From CAZGWE01 sp964529405 (lineage in GTDB: Bacteria; Patescibacteriota; UBA1384; XYA2-FULL-43-10; 1-14-0-10-43-13), in NCBI GenBank assembly GCA_964529405.1, contig CAZGWE010000008.1:1-37723 (forward strand): a stretch of DNA of 37,723 bases. Direction: 5' to 3'. The notes beneath the pieces are model-generated. The model had not been told where the DNA came from. It saw only the letters and a program-made list of their open reading frames with translations, and searched no databases. Below, piece by piece: positions 6,598-15,648 of the stretch. Within the stretch, counting starts at the first letter, position 1. Each line of letters begins with the position of its first letter. The position numbers and the translations under genes were made by a program.

Positions 6598-7206
6598 ATG
6601 AAAGATGATAGCAAAGAGGAAATGGCAGGGCTTGAGAACGCGGAAATTGTCCGGTTTTCGGAAAACTCTTTTAATTATGGTGTTGTTTTGATTTATGCGG
6701 CCGCCCTGCTGGCCTGTTTCGGCACTTTCTTCTTTTGGTCGGTGAATAGGGGCCAGCAGACCGTTCTGGCCGAAAAAAGACAGGAAAAAGACGCCGTTAT
6801 TGCCGAAATGACCAGTCCGACATTTAAGGAAGTCGAAAGAAAAGCCTCCGCTTTTAAATCCGCTTTCACCGGCTTAAAAGCGGCCGATAGCAGCCGCTAC
6901 TCGTTCGTGAATTTTATGCCGGCGCTTTTTTTGCACATTGATAAAGATGTCCAGCTAAAAACCATCAGCATTGATACGGAGGGCGAATTGTCTTTGACGG
7001 GCACGACAAGTTCTTATCGGGCGGCGGCGGACCAGTTTCTGGCATTGAAAAGTTGGCCGTCCTTGAGCGATGTAACGCTGGGAGCAGTTACCTTTAGTGT
7101 TGATAAGGAGGGAAATGGCAGTGTTCCGGTTGTCATTACGGCCAAGATAGACAAAACAAAACAGGCGGAAAACGCAAGCGGCAGTAGCACGGGGGGGACG
7201 GAATGA
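6598..7206 (+). CDS. PilN-like type IV pilus inner-membrane assembly protein
   Basis: The protein has a short cytoplasmic head (about 28 residues, acidic), one membrane segment (about residues 29-49, VVLIYAAALLACFGTFFFW), a coiled stretch (AEKRQEKDAVIAEM) and a compact alpha/beta C-terminal domain. That is the layout of PilN. A TTG directly precedes ATG 6598, and GGAGGGA stands in place for the ATG. In PilMNOP systems PilN binds the actin-like PilM through its N-terminal tail and PilO through its periplasmic domain. No PilM gene is seen next to it here. The stop overlaps the next gene by four bases (ATGA), so the two are coupled. Similarity is by architecture and position rather than strong motifs. 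Confidence 0.65.
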   Translation: MKDDSKEEMAGLENAEIVRFSENSFNYGVVLIYAAALLACFGTFFFWSVNRGQQTVLAEKRQEKDAVIAEMTSPTFKEVERKASAFKSAFTGLKAADSSRYSFVNFMPALFLHIDKDVQLKTISIDTEGELSLTGTTSSYRAAADQFLALKSWPSLSDVTLGAVTFSVDKEGNGSVPVVITAKIDKTKQAENASGSSTGGTE

Positions 7207-7808
7207 AAAGATCAAACATCTCTGTTTATATCGCCGTTTCGCTAATAGTTATCGCTGCGAATTTTTATCTTTCCTGGAAAATATTCTTGCCGAAATACAA
7301 GACTACTAAAAACGAAATCGCACAATCAAACGTCGAGATTGAGTCGGCTCGGGATAAACTCGATTCGTTAAAGACTGCCCAAGCCAGCATAAATGATCTG
7401 GGCGACGTTTTGGACAAAATGCTCACGGCGATGCCCGAAGACGTCGACATGCCCAATCTTATTTCCGAGTTGGAGGCGCTGTCTTTGAAACACAATATGA
7501 TCATACCGGCTATCCAGATTGCCGATTCAAACAGCACCGCCCCAAGCTCTGCCAATTCTGTGCCCATTACCTTTAGCAGCTCCGGCGATTACAATACCCT
7601 GACGCAGTTTTTGATTTCGCTGGAAAAAGACATCCGCTATATGAACGCCAAGGCAATAACCTTGTCAATGGGCGGGGAGGACAAGATCTCTATGACGTTG
7701 CAGCTGGAGGCGTTTAAACGGGCGAACACATCTCTATCATCATCGTCGGCAGCGAGCCCTTCGGCCAGTACGGGTGCCGCTTCGGCGGGCTTAGGCGGCG
7801 AGGAGTAA
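7203..7808 (+). CDS. pilO: PilO-like type IV pilus assembly protein
   Basis: About 201 residues: a short head, one membrane segment (residues about 8-28), a coiled-coil (AQSNVEIESARDKLDSLKTA) and an alpha/beta domain with PITFSSSGDYNTLTQFLISLEK. That last phrase is the characteristic PilO stretch, in which a beta strand precedes a helix that ends in LE. The tail is a low-complexity Ser/Ala/Gly run. It forms the periplasmic alignment complex with the PilN-like protein, linking the motor to the growing pilus. Translation is coupled to the upstream gene by an ATGA overlap, and the next gene starts five bases after its stop. Confidence 0.75.
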   Translation: MKRSNISVYIAVSLIVIAANFYLSWKIFLPKYKTTKNEIAQSNVEIESARDKLDSLKTAQASINDLGDVLDKMLTAMPEDVDMPNLISELEALSLKHNMIIPAIQIADSNSTAPSSANSVPITFSSSGDYNTLTQFLISLEKDIRYMNAKAITLSMGGEDKISMTLQLEAFKRANTSLSSSSAASPSASTGAASAGLGGEE

Positions 7809-7812
7809 AACT

Positions 7813-8076
7813 ATGAGCCTCAAAACACTTTACTTATCGGGCGGATTTATAGTCATGGTTTTGACAGCCGGAGGGTTTTTCTGGCTTTGGAACCAGACCG
7901 GGAGCGTCACGGTCAATACCGTCCAGATTGCCGCAAGTTATGAGCCGGTTGACATAGAAAATATTAAGACCGAAGCGCGCGATCTGATTTCCGGTCTCGA
8001 GAATAACGCCAACATTCCCATTCCAATTCCGCTCGAAAAGATGGGCCGCGAAAATCCTTTTAACGATGCAGAGTAA
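7813..8076 (+). CDS. Short PilP-like protein
   Basis: Eighty-seven residues: an N-terminal membrane segment (about 7-27), a linker rich in acidic residues, and a C-terminal phrase EKMGRENPF that matches the GR-x-(N/D)-PF signature of PilP proteins. Classic PilP is a lipoprotein with a further beta domain that contacts the PilQ secretin. Here the protein stops right after the signature, has no lipobox Cys and has no secretin in the window. This would suit a cell without a conventional outer membrane. The tight spacing to the PilO-like gene supports a common transcript. Confidence 0.55.
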   Translation: MSLKTLYLSGGFIVMVLTAGGFFWLWNQTGSVTVNTVQIAASYEPVDIENIKTEARDLISGLENNANIPIPIPLEKMGRENPFNDAE

Positions 8077-8127
8077 TCAAATAGTAGATATTTGTCCATC
8101 GTTTTGATTTTTTGATTTGAGTATTAT

Positions 8128-10650
8128 ATGTCCAACCCAATCCGTTCAAGCAACCCGGCACTAACTGGCTATATTGACAATCCTTACCACAGCCAGTCAA
8201 TTTTGGATGTCTTTGTTTTACAAGACATTATAAGCGTGACTGACGCCGAGAAGCTCAAAGAGCATTTTAAGACCAACCGTGAGGTTGAGTCTTTCCTTCT
8301 CAAAAACCGGCTTGTGACACGGGAAACCATAAACAAAGCCTACAGTATTCTCTTAAAATTACCTTACATCTCCCTTTCCCATGTCGAAATTCCCGGAAAA
8401 GCCCTGAAGATGATTCCAGAAAAAATTGCGGCTAAATATAGCATCATCCCTTTTAGCGTTGAAAATAATGTCGTGCGCCTGGCAATTTCTACACCCTCGG
8501 ACCTGCTGGTCGGCTACGCTAAGGGTTTGGCCAAATTCCTTGAGGAAAGGAATATTAGTATTGAACTTTTTGTAACGGGAGAAGCCGATTTTCGCCAGGC
8601 CGTGAAACAGTACAACTCAAAAACAAAGCGGACGCTGTTGCTAAAACGGGGAAGCTTGCCGGTTGTTTATTTACGCAATCAAACCATTCTCGACAAATAT
8701 CTCAAAAAACTGCCGCGCGACTTTATTGCCAGGTATAGGATTGTCATTTTCGGTGAAAACAGTGCCGGCGGCTATCTGGCAGCGGCGGAAGCAACCGATT
8801 CAAGCATTACGCGCAAGATTATTGATTTTTTGGAGCGGGAGAACAATATCAAAATTGAACTCTTCAGCACCTCGAAAGACGACATTGACTATGTTATGAG
8901 ACTTTATGACGGCCAGTTAATAAAGACCAGATCGGGACAATCAATCAGCCGGCCGCTTGCGACCGGCAAGGAGGAGCCGAAGAACGAAACGGACGAGAAA
9001 ATCACGCTTAATGGTATCTTTGACTCTATTTTTGGTCGGAAGGGCGAACCCGCCTTCACGGTTGACGAGCGGCCGGAGTTAAGCAAGTTTATCCAAACGG
9101 AAGTTGTCGAAACTGCCAAGCCGGAACAGGGGAGTCAAACCGGTATTATGACTGAAACGAAAACCAAAACCCAGGAGACTGCCGATATTAAGCCAAAACA
9201 AGACAAAAGCGGCACTGCCGGATCTTCAGATCAACATTCTTACGATGAGGATGCCACGGATAAAAAAGTACCCGAAAAGCCAAATGAAGGAAAGATCGAG
9301 AATGCCCAAGTTGATACAAAACAAGCGACAGTTTTTCCCGGCGCCAAAGACCAGTCGCCTAAAAAATCGAAGGACCTGGAAGAAAAAGATTTGAGTATCT
9401 TATTGAATGGCGAAGAAGTTGCCGATAAGCAGGTTTTGGATAGAATTATGAAAGAGGGCTATGTTCCGAGGATGGTTGCGGCCATTATTAATTATGCGGT
9501 AAACAGCCGTTCATCTGATGTCCATATCGAACCCGGGGCAAAATTGCTGCGCATCCGCTGCCGCATAGACGGCATTCTCGAGGAAGTCGCCCGGTTGCCA
9601 ATCGAATTTCCCCCCCCCTTTGCCAGCCGTATTAAAATTTTAAGCAAACTGAAAATTGATGAAACCAGGACCCCGCAGGACGGCCGTTTTAACATTATGT
9701 TCAAAAAAAGGGAGGTTGACGTTCGTGTTTCCTTTCTACCGACAGTTAACGGCGAAAAAATTGTTTTAAGAGTTTTAGACAAAGAGCGCGGCGTGTTGTC
9801 CCTTGAAGACCTGGGTATGCAGGGCAGTGCTTTTCAATTGACCGTTAAAGCAATCGGCAAGCCGTGGGGCATTATTCTGTCAACGGGGCCGACCGGCAGC
9901 GGTAAATCAACAACACTTTATGCTATCATCAGCCGTATCAGCGTTCCCGGTATAAATATTATTACCTTGGAAGACCCGGTCGAATACGAAATCCCGGGCG
10001 TTAACCAGTGCCAAATACGGCCGGAGATCGGTTTCACTTTTGCTTCGGGTCTTAGAAGCGTCTTGCGCCAGGATCCTAATATTATTATGGTGGGCGAGAT
10101 TCGCGATGCCGAAACGGCCAGTATGGCCACGCACGCCGCCCTAACAGGCCATCTTGTGCTTTCGACCCTTCACACCAACGATACGGCCGGCGCTTTGCCC
10201 CGTTTGATCAACATGGGTATCGAGCCCTTTTTAATCACTTCTTCAATTAACCTGGTTATTGCCCAAAGACTGGTTCGCAAAATTTGCCCTGTCTGCAAAG
10301 AAGAGATGAGGGTGCCTTCCGGCCTAATAGAGGAAGTCAAGAATGAATTAAGGGGCATTGCTCCCAATAACAGTCTCGACCGGGCAAGAATTCCCGATGA
10401 ACTGAAATTTTATTATGGCAAAGGTTGCAAGCAGTGTTCAATGGGTTTTAAGGGCAGGGTTGGTATTTTTGAGGTTATGGAAATTGACCCGAAGATTGAA
10501 GAACTGGCTACAGCCAAGCGGCCGGCAAACGAAATTAAACAGGAAGCGCTGGCCAACGGTATGATCACGATGAAACAGGACGGAATTCTAAAAGCGCTGT
10601 CAGGCGTTACCACCATTGATGAGGTCCTGCAGGCGACGACGAACAATTGA
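8128..10650 (+). CDS. pilB: Type IV pilus extension ATPase PilB
   Basis: This 840-residue GspE/PilB-family hexameric ATPase powers pilus extension at the inner membrane. The C-terminal motor is complete: Walker A GPTGSGKSTTL (about 588-598), the Asp box EDPVEY, Walker B IIMVGEIRD (about 651-659), His box HTNDTAG and a zinc tetracysteine CPVC...CKQC (about 720-770). The N-terminal half is unusual. One MshEN-like module (about 60-165) is followed by a second, weaker copy (about 175-265). A charged, Lys/Glu/Thr-rich linker of roughly 150 residues, probably disordered, then precedes the motor. Many PilB proteins are near 560-570 residues, so this one is long. MshEN modules in MshE bind cyclic di-GMP, but whether these copies keep the binding residues was not established. 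Confidence 0.93.
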   Translation: MSNPIRSSNPALTGYIDNPYHSQSILDVFVLQDIISVTDAEKLKEHFKTNREVESFLLKNRLVTRETINKAYSILLKLPYISLSHVEIPGKALKMIPEKIAAKYSIIPFSVENNVVRLAISTPSDLLVGYAKGLAKFLEERNISIELFVTGEADFRQAVKQYNSKTKRTLLLKRGSLPVVYLRNQTILDKYLKKLPRDFIARYRIVIFGENSAGGYLAAAEATDSSITRKIIDFLERENNIKIELFSTSKDDIDYVMRLYDGQLIKTRSGQSISRPLATGKEEPKNETDEKITLNGIFDSIFGRKGEPAFTVDERPELSKFIQTEVVETAKPEQGSQTGIMTETKTKTQETADIKPKQDKSGTAGSSDQHSYDEDATDKKVPEKPNEGKIENAQVDTKQATVFPGAKDQSPKKSKDLEEKDLSILLNGEEVADKQVLDRIMKEGYVPRMVAAIINYAVNSRSSDVHIEPGAKLLRIRCRIDGILEEVARLPIEFPPPFASRIKILSKLKIDETRTPQDGRFNIMFKKREVDVRVSFLPTVNGEKIVLRVLDKERGVLSLEDLGMQGSAFQLTVKAIGKPWGIILSTGPTGSGKSTTLYAIISRISVPGINIITLEDPVEYEIPGVNQCQIRPEIGFTFASGLRSVLRQDPNIIMVGEIRDAETASMATHAALTGHLVLSTLHTNDTAGALPRLINMGIEPFLITSSINLVIAQRLVRKICPVCKEEMRVPSGLIEEVKNELRGIAPNNSLDRARIPDELKFYYGKGCKQCSMGFKGRVGIFEVMEIDPKIEELATAKRPANEIKQEALANGMITMKQDGILKALSGVTTIDEVLQATTNN

Positions 10651-10731
10651 TCACTTGAAATGCCCCGTCGTTGTTTCTTTAACCGTCTATATGCTATGAT
10701 GGTTTTAACCAGCTAATGACCAGGAGGGAAA

Positions 10732-11796
10732 GTGCTAGAGAAGAAGGCTTCGGCCATAGCGGAATATTTAGATTTTGCGGTGGAAAAAAGAGCTTCCGAC
10801 CTGCATTTTAGCGTCGGTATTACCGCCACGGTCCGCATTGATGGCAAACTGATCTCTATTCCCGAAGCTCCGGTTTTAGATAACGAAAAAGTTGCCGAAT
10901 ATGTGGCCGCCTTCACGCCCGCAACTATACTTGCCGAGTTAAAACAAAAAAAAGAAGTAGATTTTTCGTTCGGTTACAAAGATATGCGTTTTAGGGTAAA
11001 TGTTTATTACCAAAAGGGTTGTCTCTCTGCCTCGCTCCGTCTCATTCCGAAAGAAATCAGGGGCTTCAAAGAACTTGGTTTGCCGCCGATTTTAGAACAT
11101 TTTACCCAGCAAAGCCAGGGCTTTGTTATCATCGCCGGCCCGACGGGCGCAGGCAAATCAACCACTCTTGCTGCCATCATTGATAAGGTTAACCAGGAAC
11201 AGCGCAAGCACATCATCACGATCGAAGACCCGATCGAATACGTTTTTGAGCATAAAAAAAGCATTATTTCACAACGTGAGATCGGGACGGACACGAACAC
11301 CTTTTCCCGCGCTCTCCGCTCGGCTTTGCGGGAAGACCCGGATGTCGTTTTGGTTGGCGAGATGCGGGATTTGGAGACCATTGATGCCGCCCTAACGATG
11401 GCCGAAACCGGCCACCTCGTCTTTACCACGCTTCACACCAATTCCGCCAGCCAAACGGCAGACAGGATTGTTAACGTTTTCCCGCCGCACTTGCAGCAAC
11501 AGATCAGCAATCAGTTGGCGTCGGTTCTTCTCGGTGTTGTTTCGCAAAGGCTGGTGCCAAGAATCAGCGGGCGAATTATGGCGGCCGAAATAATGATTGC
11601 CAATCCGGCCATCAAGACCCTAATCCGCGAAGGCAAGAATTTCCAAATTCCCAATATTATCCAAACCTCGGCTTCGGAGGGTATGATCAGTTTGGACAAG
11701 GTCTTAGCGGAATTTGTCTCGCGCGGCGAAATTACGCTTGAGGATGCCCTGTCTTGGTCAATTGATCCAAAAAGTTTTAAGATGATGGTGTATTAA
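10732..11796 (+). CDS. pilT: Type IV pilus retraction ATPase PilT
   Basis: The GTG start at 10732 is preceded by AGGAGGG. The 354-residue protein has an N-terminal PAS-like domain (DFAVEKRASDLHFSVG) and the RecA-like motor with Walker A GPTGAGKSTTL (about 137-147), Asp box EDPIEY, Walker B VVLVGEMRDLET (about 205) and His box HTNSASQT. The C-terminal AIRNLIRE-type signature of PilT appears as AIKTLIREGK. PilT depolymerises the pilus, which gives twitching and pulls in bound DNA. With PilB just upstream the window encodes both extension and retraction motors. A possible promoter (TTGTTT, 18 bases, TATGAT) lies in the 81-base spacer. Confidence 0.93.
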   Translation: MLEKKASAIAEYLDFAVEKRASDLHFSVGITATVRIDGKLISIPEAPVLDNEKVAEYVAAFTPATILAELKQKKEVDFSFGYKDMRFRVNVYYQKGCLSASLRLIPKEIRGFKELGLPPILEHFTQQSQGFVIIAGPTGAGKSTTLAAIIDKVNQEQRKHIITIEDPIEYVFEHKKSIISQREIGTDTNTFSRALRSALREDPDVVLVGEMRDLETIDAALTMAETGHLVFTTLHTNSASQTADRIVNVFPPHLQQQISNQLASVLLGVVSQRLVPRISGRIMAAEIMIANPAIKTLIREGKNFQIPNIIQTSASEGMISLDKVLAEFVSRGEITLEDALSWSIDPKSFKMMVY

Positions 11797-11802
11797 TAAG
11801 TT

Positions 11803-11866
11803 CTAAGTGCGAAAGTATAGAGGATGACCGATGATAGGTTCCCGTTCAATACTCTTTCACACTTAG
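11803..11866. repeat. Intergenic imperfect hairpin between pilT and pilC
   Basis: CTAAGTGCGAAAGTAT (11803-11818) pairs imperfectly with ATACTCTTTCACACTTAG (11849-11866). It fills most of the spacer and resembles the other word-like intergenic hairpins of this window. It has no T tract, so a terminator role is doubtful. Confidence 0.5.
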
Positions 11867-11884
11867 TGCTTCCACGCTTGAATT

Positions 11885-13084
11885 ATGCGTTTTTTATACA
11901 AAGCCAAAAATGTTAAAGGGTCGGTTGTGACCGGTACGGTCACTGCGGCAAACCGGTACGACGCCGAAAGAATTCTGGTCGGCCACAACCTGATTGCTCT
12001 TGATGTTGTGCCCGAAAAAAAGACGGGTTCCCCCCTGCTTTTTTGGAATAAAAAATTCAAATTAAAAGATAAATTGATTTTTGCCCGCCAACTTGCCACC
12101 ATGATTTCGGCCGGCTTACCTTTGGTTAAGGCGATTACAATTGTCAGTTCCCAGGCCAGAAACGATTACATTAAGGGCATATACCAGAATATTTATAAAG
12201 ACTTGGAGGAGGGCGAGAGCTTTTCAGCCGCCCTTTCAAAACATTCGCAAGCGTTTGACCGGGTCTTTGTCAGCGTCATTAATTCCGGCGAGACGACAGG
12301 CAAGCTTGACGTTGTCCTGGAACAGCTAGCCAGGCAGCTCGAAAACGACAACAACTTTATCGGCAAAGTCAAAAGCATTATGTATTATCCGGCTTTTATT
12401 CTTTTAGCCCTGATTGGTGTCGGCACTTATATGATGGTATCGGTGGTACCGCAGCTCAAATCCTTATTCGACCAAGCCGGCGCCGATTTGCCTATGGCGA
12501 CAAAAATACTGCTCTTTCTCTCCGATTTTATTGTTAACGATTGGTGGATAGTTTTGATTCTCATCGTTGTTACGGGGTTGTTGTTGCGCTTCTTTCTTAT
12601 TTCCGAGGTTGGGACAAGGACGGTCAGCCGTGTCCAGCTTCTCTTGCCGGGAATGAAAGGTTTATTCGAAGGTGTCTATATTAGCCGCTTCACCAGGACA
12701 ATGCAAATGCTGATCGGGGCAGGCATTCCGCTTCTTGATGCGCTTAAGACCGCTTCATCTATGATGAAAAACGAATTGTACGAAGATGGTATTGCCGTGG
12801 TTATGAATAAAGTCGAAAAGGGCGTACCCTTGTCGCGAGAATTGCTTAAGAACCCGGTTTTTCCGCCGCTTCTTGGCCAGATGGCAGCTGTCGGTGAAGA
12901 AACGGGCCAATTGGATAAGGTTTTGGGTAAAGTGGCCGATTATTATGAAGAGGAAACATCCACAAGAATAAAAACCATTTCTTCATTGATAGAACCGATT
13001 GTTTTGCTTATAATAGGGGCAGGGGTGGCTTTCTTGGTTTTCGCTATTTTATTGCCAATATATAATTTAACAAGGTTGCAATAA
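11885..13084 (+). CDS. pilC: Type IV pilus platform protein PilC
   Basis: A 399-residue GspF/PilC-family protein with the usual two copies of the T2SSF domain. Each begins with a cytoplasmic helical bundle (FARQLATMISAGLPL and FTRTMQMLIGAGIPLLDAL, both with the GxPL turn), and there are three membrane segments near 170-190, 215-240 and 370-395. The typical EETGQLD and PIVLLIIG phrases are present. PilC sits in the inner membrane, contacts the ATPases and guides pilin subunits into the fibre. No good ribosome-binding site precedes the ATG, and the conserved FLYKAKN opening confirms the start. Confidence 0.93.
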   Translation: MRFLYKAKNVKGSVVTGTVTAANRYDAERILVGHNLIALDVVPEKKTGSPLLFWNKKFKLKDKLIFARQLATMISAGLPLVKAITIVSSQARNDYIKGIYQNIYKDLEEGESFSAALSKHSQAFDRVFVSVINSGETTGKLDVVLEQLARQLENDNNFIGKVKSIMYYPAFILLALIGVGTYMMVSVVPQLKSLFDQAGADLPMATKILLFLSDFIVNDWWIVLILIVVTGLLLRFFLISEVGTRTVSRVQLLLPGMKGLFEGVYISRFTRTMQMLIGAGIPLLDALKTASSMMKNELYEDGIAVVMNKVEKGVPLSRELLKNPVFPPLLGQMAAVGEETGQLDKVLGKVADYYEEETSTRIKTISSLIEPIVLLIIGAGVAFLVFAILLPIYNLTRLQ

Positions 13085-13349
13085 GCTTTAGGCACTGAAT
13101 TCCTGACGTATAACAAGACATGATAGCGCCCGGGGATGACGAGCGTTCCGAAAGACTTTCAATGCGTTAAAAGCTTCGCTTATTATATCTTGTAATAGCC
13201 GGCTGTCGTCCTGTGCGGGTCGATCAGGTTCCGGTCAGGCTATTGGGTTATCCCGAATCGGTTTCAGGATCATTAGGACAAGATCCCGAGATAATTCGGG
13301 ACGACGCAAAAATATTAATTTAAGACGATAAAATAATTAGGAGGAGAAA
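13085..13349. other. Non-coding spacer upstream of the first pilin
   Basis: No convincing reading frame. It holds a hairpin TCCCGA GATAAT TCGGGA (13284-13301) and another TCCCGA copy at 13251. An AT-rich segment with a TAAAAT box near 13328 leads into AGGAGGAG, a strong ribosome-binding site for the pilin. The spacer probably terminates pilC transcription and gives the pilin its own high-level promoter, though no clear -35 box is seen. Confidence 0.4.
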
Positions 13350-13763
13350 ATGAACAGGAAGATGAAGGGTTTTACCCTTATCGAGTTATTGATCGTTATC
13401 GCCGTCATTGCTATTTTGGCAACTGTCGTTATTACTAACGTTGCCGGTGCCAGACAAAAGGCAAATGACAGCAAGCTCCTGTCCGATTTGAGCAGCGCCA
13501 CCAGAGCTGCGGTGACTTGCACAACAGAGGATGGGACAGTCAGTTTAACTACAGACGTGGCACCGGTTGCGGCCGCCAATATTTGCAGCAGCTCGGCCGT
13601 CAGCGGCGTTTGGCCGACTGTTAGCGGAAAAAGCAGCGATGGCGGAACATGGGCTTACAGTGCCACCGACACGGCCGTCAGCGGCAGCACGTTCACATTT
13701 GTTGCAAAAAGTACCACCAACACTATTACTTGCAAAGAGACCGGTTGTACCAAAAACTGGTAA
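13350..13763 (+). CDS. Type IV pilin (major-type)
   Basis: ATG 13350 follows AGGAGGAG, the best ribosome-binding site in the pilus region. A six- to seven-residue basic leader ends in the prepilin cleavage motif KG/FTLIELL, followed by a classic hydrophobic helix (IVIAVIAILATVVI). The mature globular part of about 130 residues is Ser/Thr/Ala-rich. It ends with two Cys residues (CKETGC) that could form a disulfide loop. Glu at mature position 5 is present. The strong initiation site and separate spacer suggest the major subunit. PilD encoded downstream would process it. Confidence 0.88.
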   Translation: MNRKMKGFTLIELLIVIAVIAILATVVITNVAGARQKANDSKLLSDLSSATRAAVTCTTEDGTVSLTTDVAPVAAANICSSSAVSGVWPTVSGKSSDGGTWAYSATDTAVSGSTFTFVAKSTTNTITCKETGCTKNW

Positions 13764-13780
13764 TTATTATCGCATAAAGT

Positions 13781-14224
13781 ATGAAAAAATGGAGCATATT
13801 GATTATTCTGGTGATGGTTATAATCGTTATTTTCAGCATCCAATCAACCGGAATATTTTCTAACGCGTCCAAAGTGAAGGTCAGAAGGGATATCGGCAGC
13901 GTGGCGAGTAATTTTCGGGCGGTAGTCGGAGACGGTAATTTGCTCGCCGATACAAACGGCTGGACAACTAGCTTGGACCTGACAAAGTGGCAGGTTGTTG
14001 GTACTCAAATTATTCAAAATCTGCCCCTTCATCCTCTTTATCCTTATGAGCAGTACCACTACCGGATTTCAACCGATGGCAACGGCAGTAAAAAAATCGC
14101 TATTTGGGGTAGGTACAATAAAAAAGGAACAACAATCTATTGCAGTAATTCAAACCAACAAAATCTGGCAGACAGCGGTTTTTCCAGTGATGAAAAAGCA
14201 AGTTTGGCTTGTGAAAAGAATTGA
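13781..14224 (+). CDS. Pilin-like single-span membrane protein
   Basis: The 147-residue protein starts with MKKW and a membrane helix (about 4-24) but lacks the FTLIE prepilin motif. After the helix it has a pilin-like layout: an amphipathic stretch (SNASKVKVRRDIGSVASNF), then a mixed region with two Cys (YCSN and LACEKN). It begins 17 bases after the first pilin and precedes the second. It may be a divergent minor pilin, a pilin not cut by PilD, or a membrane partner of pilins. I do not recognise a family. Confidence 0.6.
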   Translation: MKKWSILIILVMVIIVIFSIQSTGIFSNASKVKVRRDIGSVASNFRAVVGDGNLLADTNGWTTSLDLTKWQVVGTQIIQNLPLHPLYPYEQYHYRISTDGNGSKKIAIWGRYNKKGTTIYCSNSNQQNLADSGFSSDEKASLACEKN

Positions 14225-14282
14225 ATCAGCCGGAAGGTCGATGCAGCCTAGAGGTTTTGTTGAGAGTGAAAGGAGGAAATAA

Positions 14283-14774
14283 ATGAGAGAAAGAGGTCAT
14301 GCCCCAAACCGGGTTCATTCGGGTGCGGGATTTACGTTGATCGAGCTTCTTGTTGTTATTGCTATCATTGGCATTCTGGCCTCGATGGTTTTGGTAGCTG
14401 TCGGCGGGGCAAAAGCCAAGGCTAGGGACGCCATGAGAAAAAGCGACCTGCACCAAATTAAAACTGCTTTGGAAGTTTATTTTTCCGACCAAAACCCCAA
14501 TGCTTATAAGCTGGCGACAATTGCTGTTATAGCTAACAGTACCAACACCGGTTTGATATCCGACTATATCAAGAACATACCCGAAGATCCAATAAAGACG
14601 ACGCCATATATGTATCAAACAGACGACAATGGCGCCAATTTCGGTTTGTTTGTCGTGCTAGAGAACGAAAAAGACATGGAGATAAAAAAGAAGATGCCAT
14701 CGGCTTTGGGCGAAGGAACGATATTTCCAACAAGCGGCGATAAAACAACCAACTTTTGGGTTGAGAACGATTAG
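14283..14774 (+). CDS. Type IV pilin (second)
   Basis: AAAGGAGG lies before ATG 14283. A 16-residue leader ends in AG/FTLIELLVVIAIIGILAS, a textbook prepilin cleavage site and helix with Glu at position 5. Next comes KAKARDAMRKSDLHQIKTALEVYF, a phrase common to type II/IV pseudopilins and pilins of this class. The globular part carries YIKNIPEDPIK and YMYQTDDNG, the GspG-like calcium-loop region. It is probably a structural subunit that alternates with or complements the first pilin. Confidence 0.9.
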   Translation: MRERGHAPNRVHSGAGFTLIELLVVIAIIGILASMVLVAVGGAKAKARDAMRKSDLHQIKTALEVYFSDQNPNAYKLATIAVIANSTNTGLISDYIKNIPEDPIKTTPYMYQTDDNGANFGLFVVLENEKDMEIKKKMPSALGEGTIFPTSGDKTTNFWVEND

Positions 14775-14810
14775 CGTAGCTTTACGTCAACATCGGTCGA
14801 GCTTTCTGAC

Positions 14811-14845
14811 CCTCACCCATTTACTCGTGATTCTAATGGGTGAGG
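14811..14845 (+). terminator. Stable hairpin between pilin and pilD
   Basis: CCTCACCCATT (14811-14821) pairs perfectly with AATGGGTGAGG (14835-14845) over a 13-base loop. Only a weak T-containing tail follows. It could act as a partial terminator or as an mRNA stabiliser that keeps pilin message high relative to pilD. Confidence 0.5.
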
Positions 14846-14881
14846 TGATTGACTGCCCGATCGGTTTAATTAGGACAGGAC

Positions 14882-15646
14882 ATGACCATTGAGTATTCAA
14901 TAATTTTTCTGTTTGGTTTAATTATCGGCAGCTTTTTGAACGTAGTCATTCTTCGCCTGGACGATCTTCGCTCTATCTGCCAAACCCGGTCGCGCTGTCC
15001 GCATTGCCGCCATCAACTAAGCTGGTTCGATTTAATACCGCTGATCTCATTTATTTTGCTGAAGGCAAAGTGCCGTTATTGCAAAACGGATATTTCCTGG
15101 CAATATCCGGTGGTTGAATTGGGCACGGCGCTTATTTTTGTCTTACTTTTCTCGCTTTGGGGTTTGTCTGCCGGTTTTCTTTTTCACGCCATTCTTTTCT
15201 CTCTTCTCGTGGTCGTTTTTGTCCATGATCTCATGACCCAACTGGTGCCGGAAGAATTTGTCTGGATAACCCTGATACTGTCATTGGCTGGTAGCTGGTA
15301 TTTTGACGGGTTGGGTTTTACCAATTCTCTGATCGGCGGAATTATTGGCGGCGGTATCTTTGCCATACCGGTTTTTGTGTCAAAAGAGAAATGGATGGGG
15401 GCGGGGGACATCAAGATCGGCATGGTTATGGGGCTGGTTTTGGGTTATCCCAAAACAATCGTCGGCTTATTCTTGGCTTTTGTTTTAGGCGCTGTTGTCG
15501 GCTTGGCCGTGATTGTATTGAAGAAAAAAACGATAAAGGATGCGCTGCCTTTTGCCCCGTTCCTGATTGTTTCCCTGATTCTGACTTTGTTTTATGGCGA
15601 CTATATAATCAGATGGTACCTGGGAGAGATTATGTTGGGATATTAG
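14882..15646 (+). CDS. pilD: Prepilin peptidase PilD
   Basis: A 254-residue membrane aspartyl protease that cuts prepilins after Gly and methylates the new N-terminus. The N-terminal part has the zinc Cys tetrad (CPHC about 39-42, CRYC about 64-67) seen in methylating PilD enzymes. The two catalytic Asp are in VHDLMTQLVPE (about 113) and GAGDIKIG (about 175). Seven to eight hydrophobic segments cover the rest. The upstream spacer has GGACAGGAC before ATG. Its location among its pilin substrates is typical. Confidence 0.93.
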   Translation: MTIEYSIIFLFGLIIGSFLNVVILRLDDLRSICQTRSRCPHCRHQLSWFDLIPLISFILLKAKCRYCKTDISWQYPVVELGTALIFVLLFSLWGLSAGFLFHAILFSLLVVVFVHDLMTQLVPEEFVWITLILSLAGSWYFDGLGFTNSLIGGIIGGGIFAIPVFVSKEKWMGAGDIKIGMVMGLVLGYPKTIVGLFLAFVLGAVVGLAVIVLKKKTIKDALPFAPFLIVSLILTLFYGDYIIRWYLGEIMLGY

Positions 15647-15648
15647 CC

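Noticed and set aside
11007..11429. 140-codon minus-strand ORF inside pilT
   Set aside because: It is antisense to the conserved motor of PilT, and the plus-strand protein carries all family motifs.
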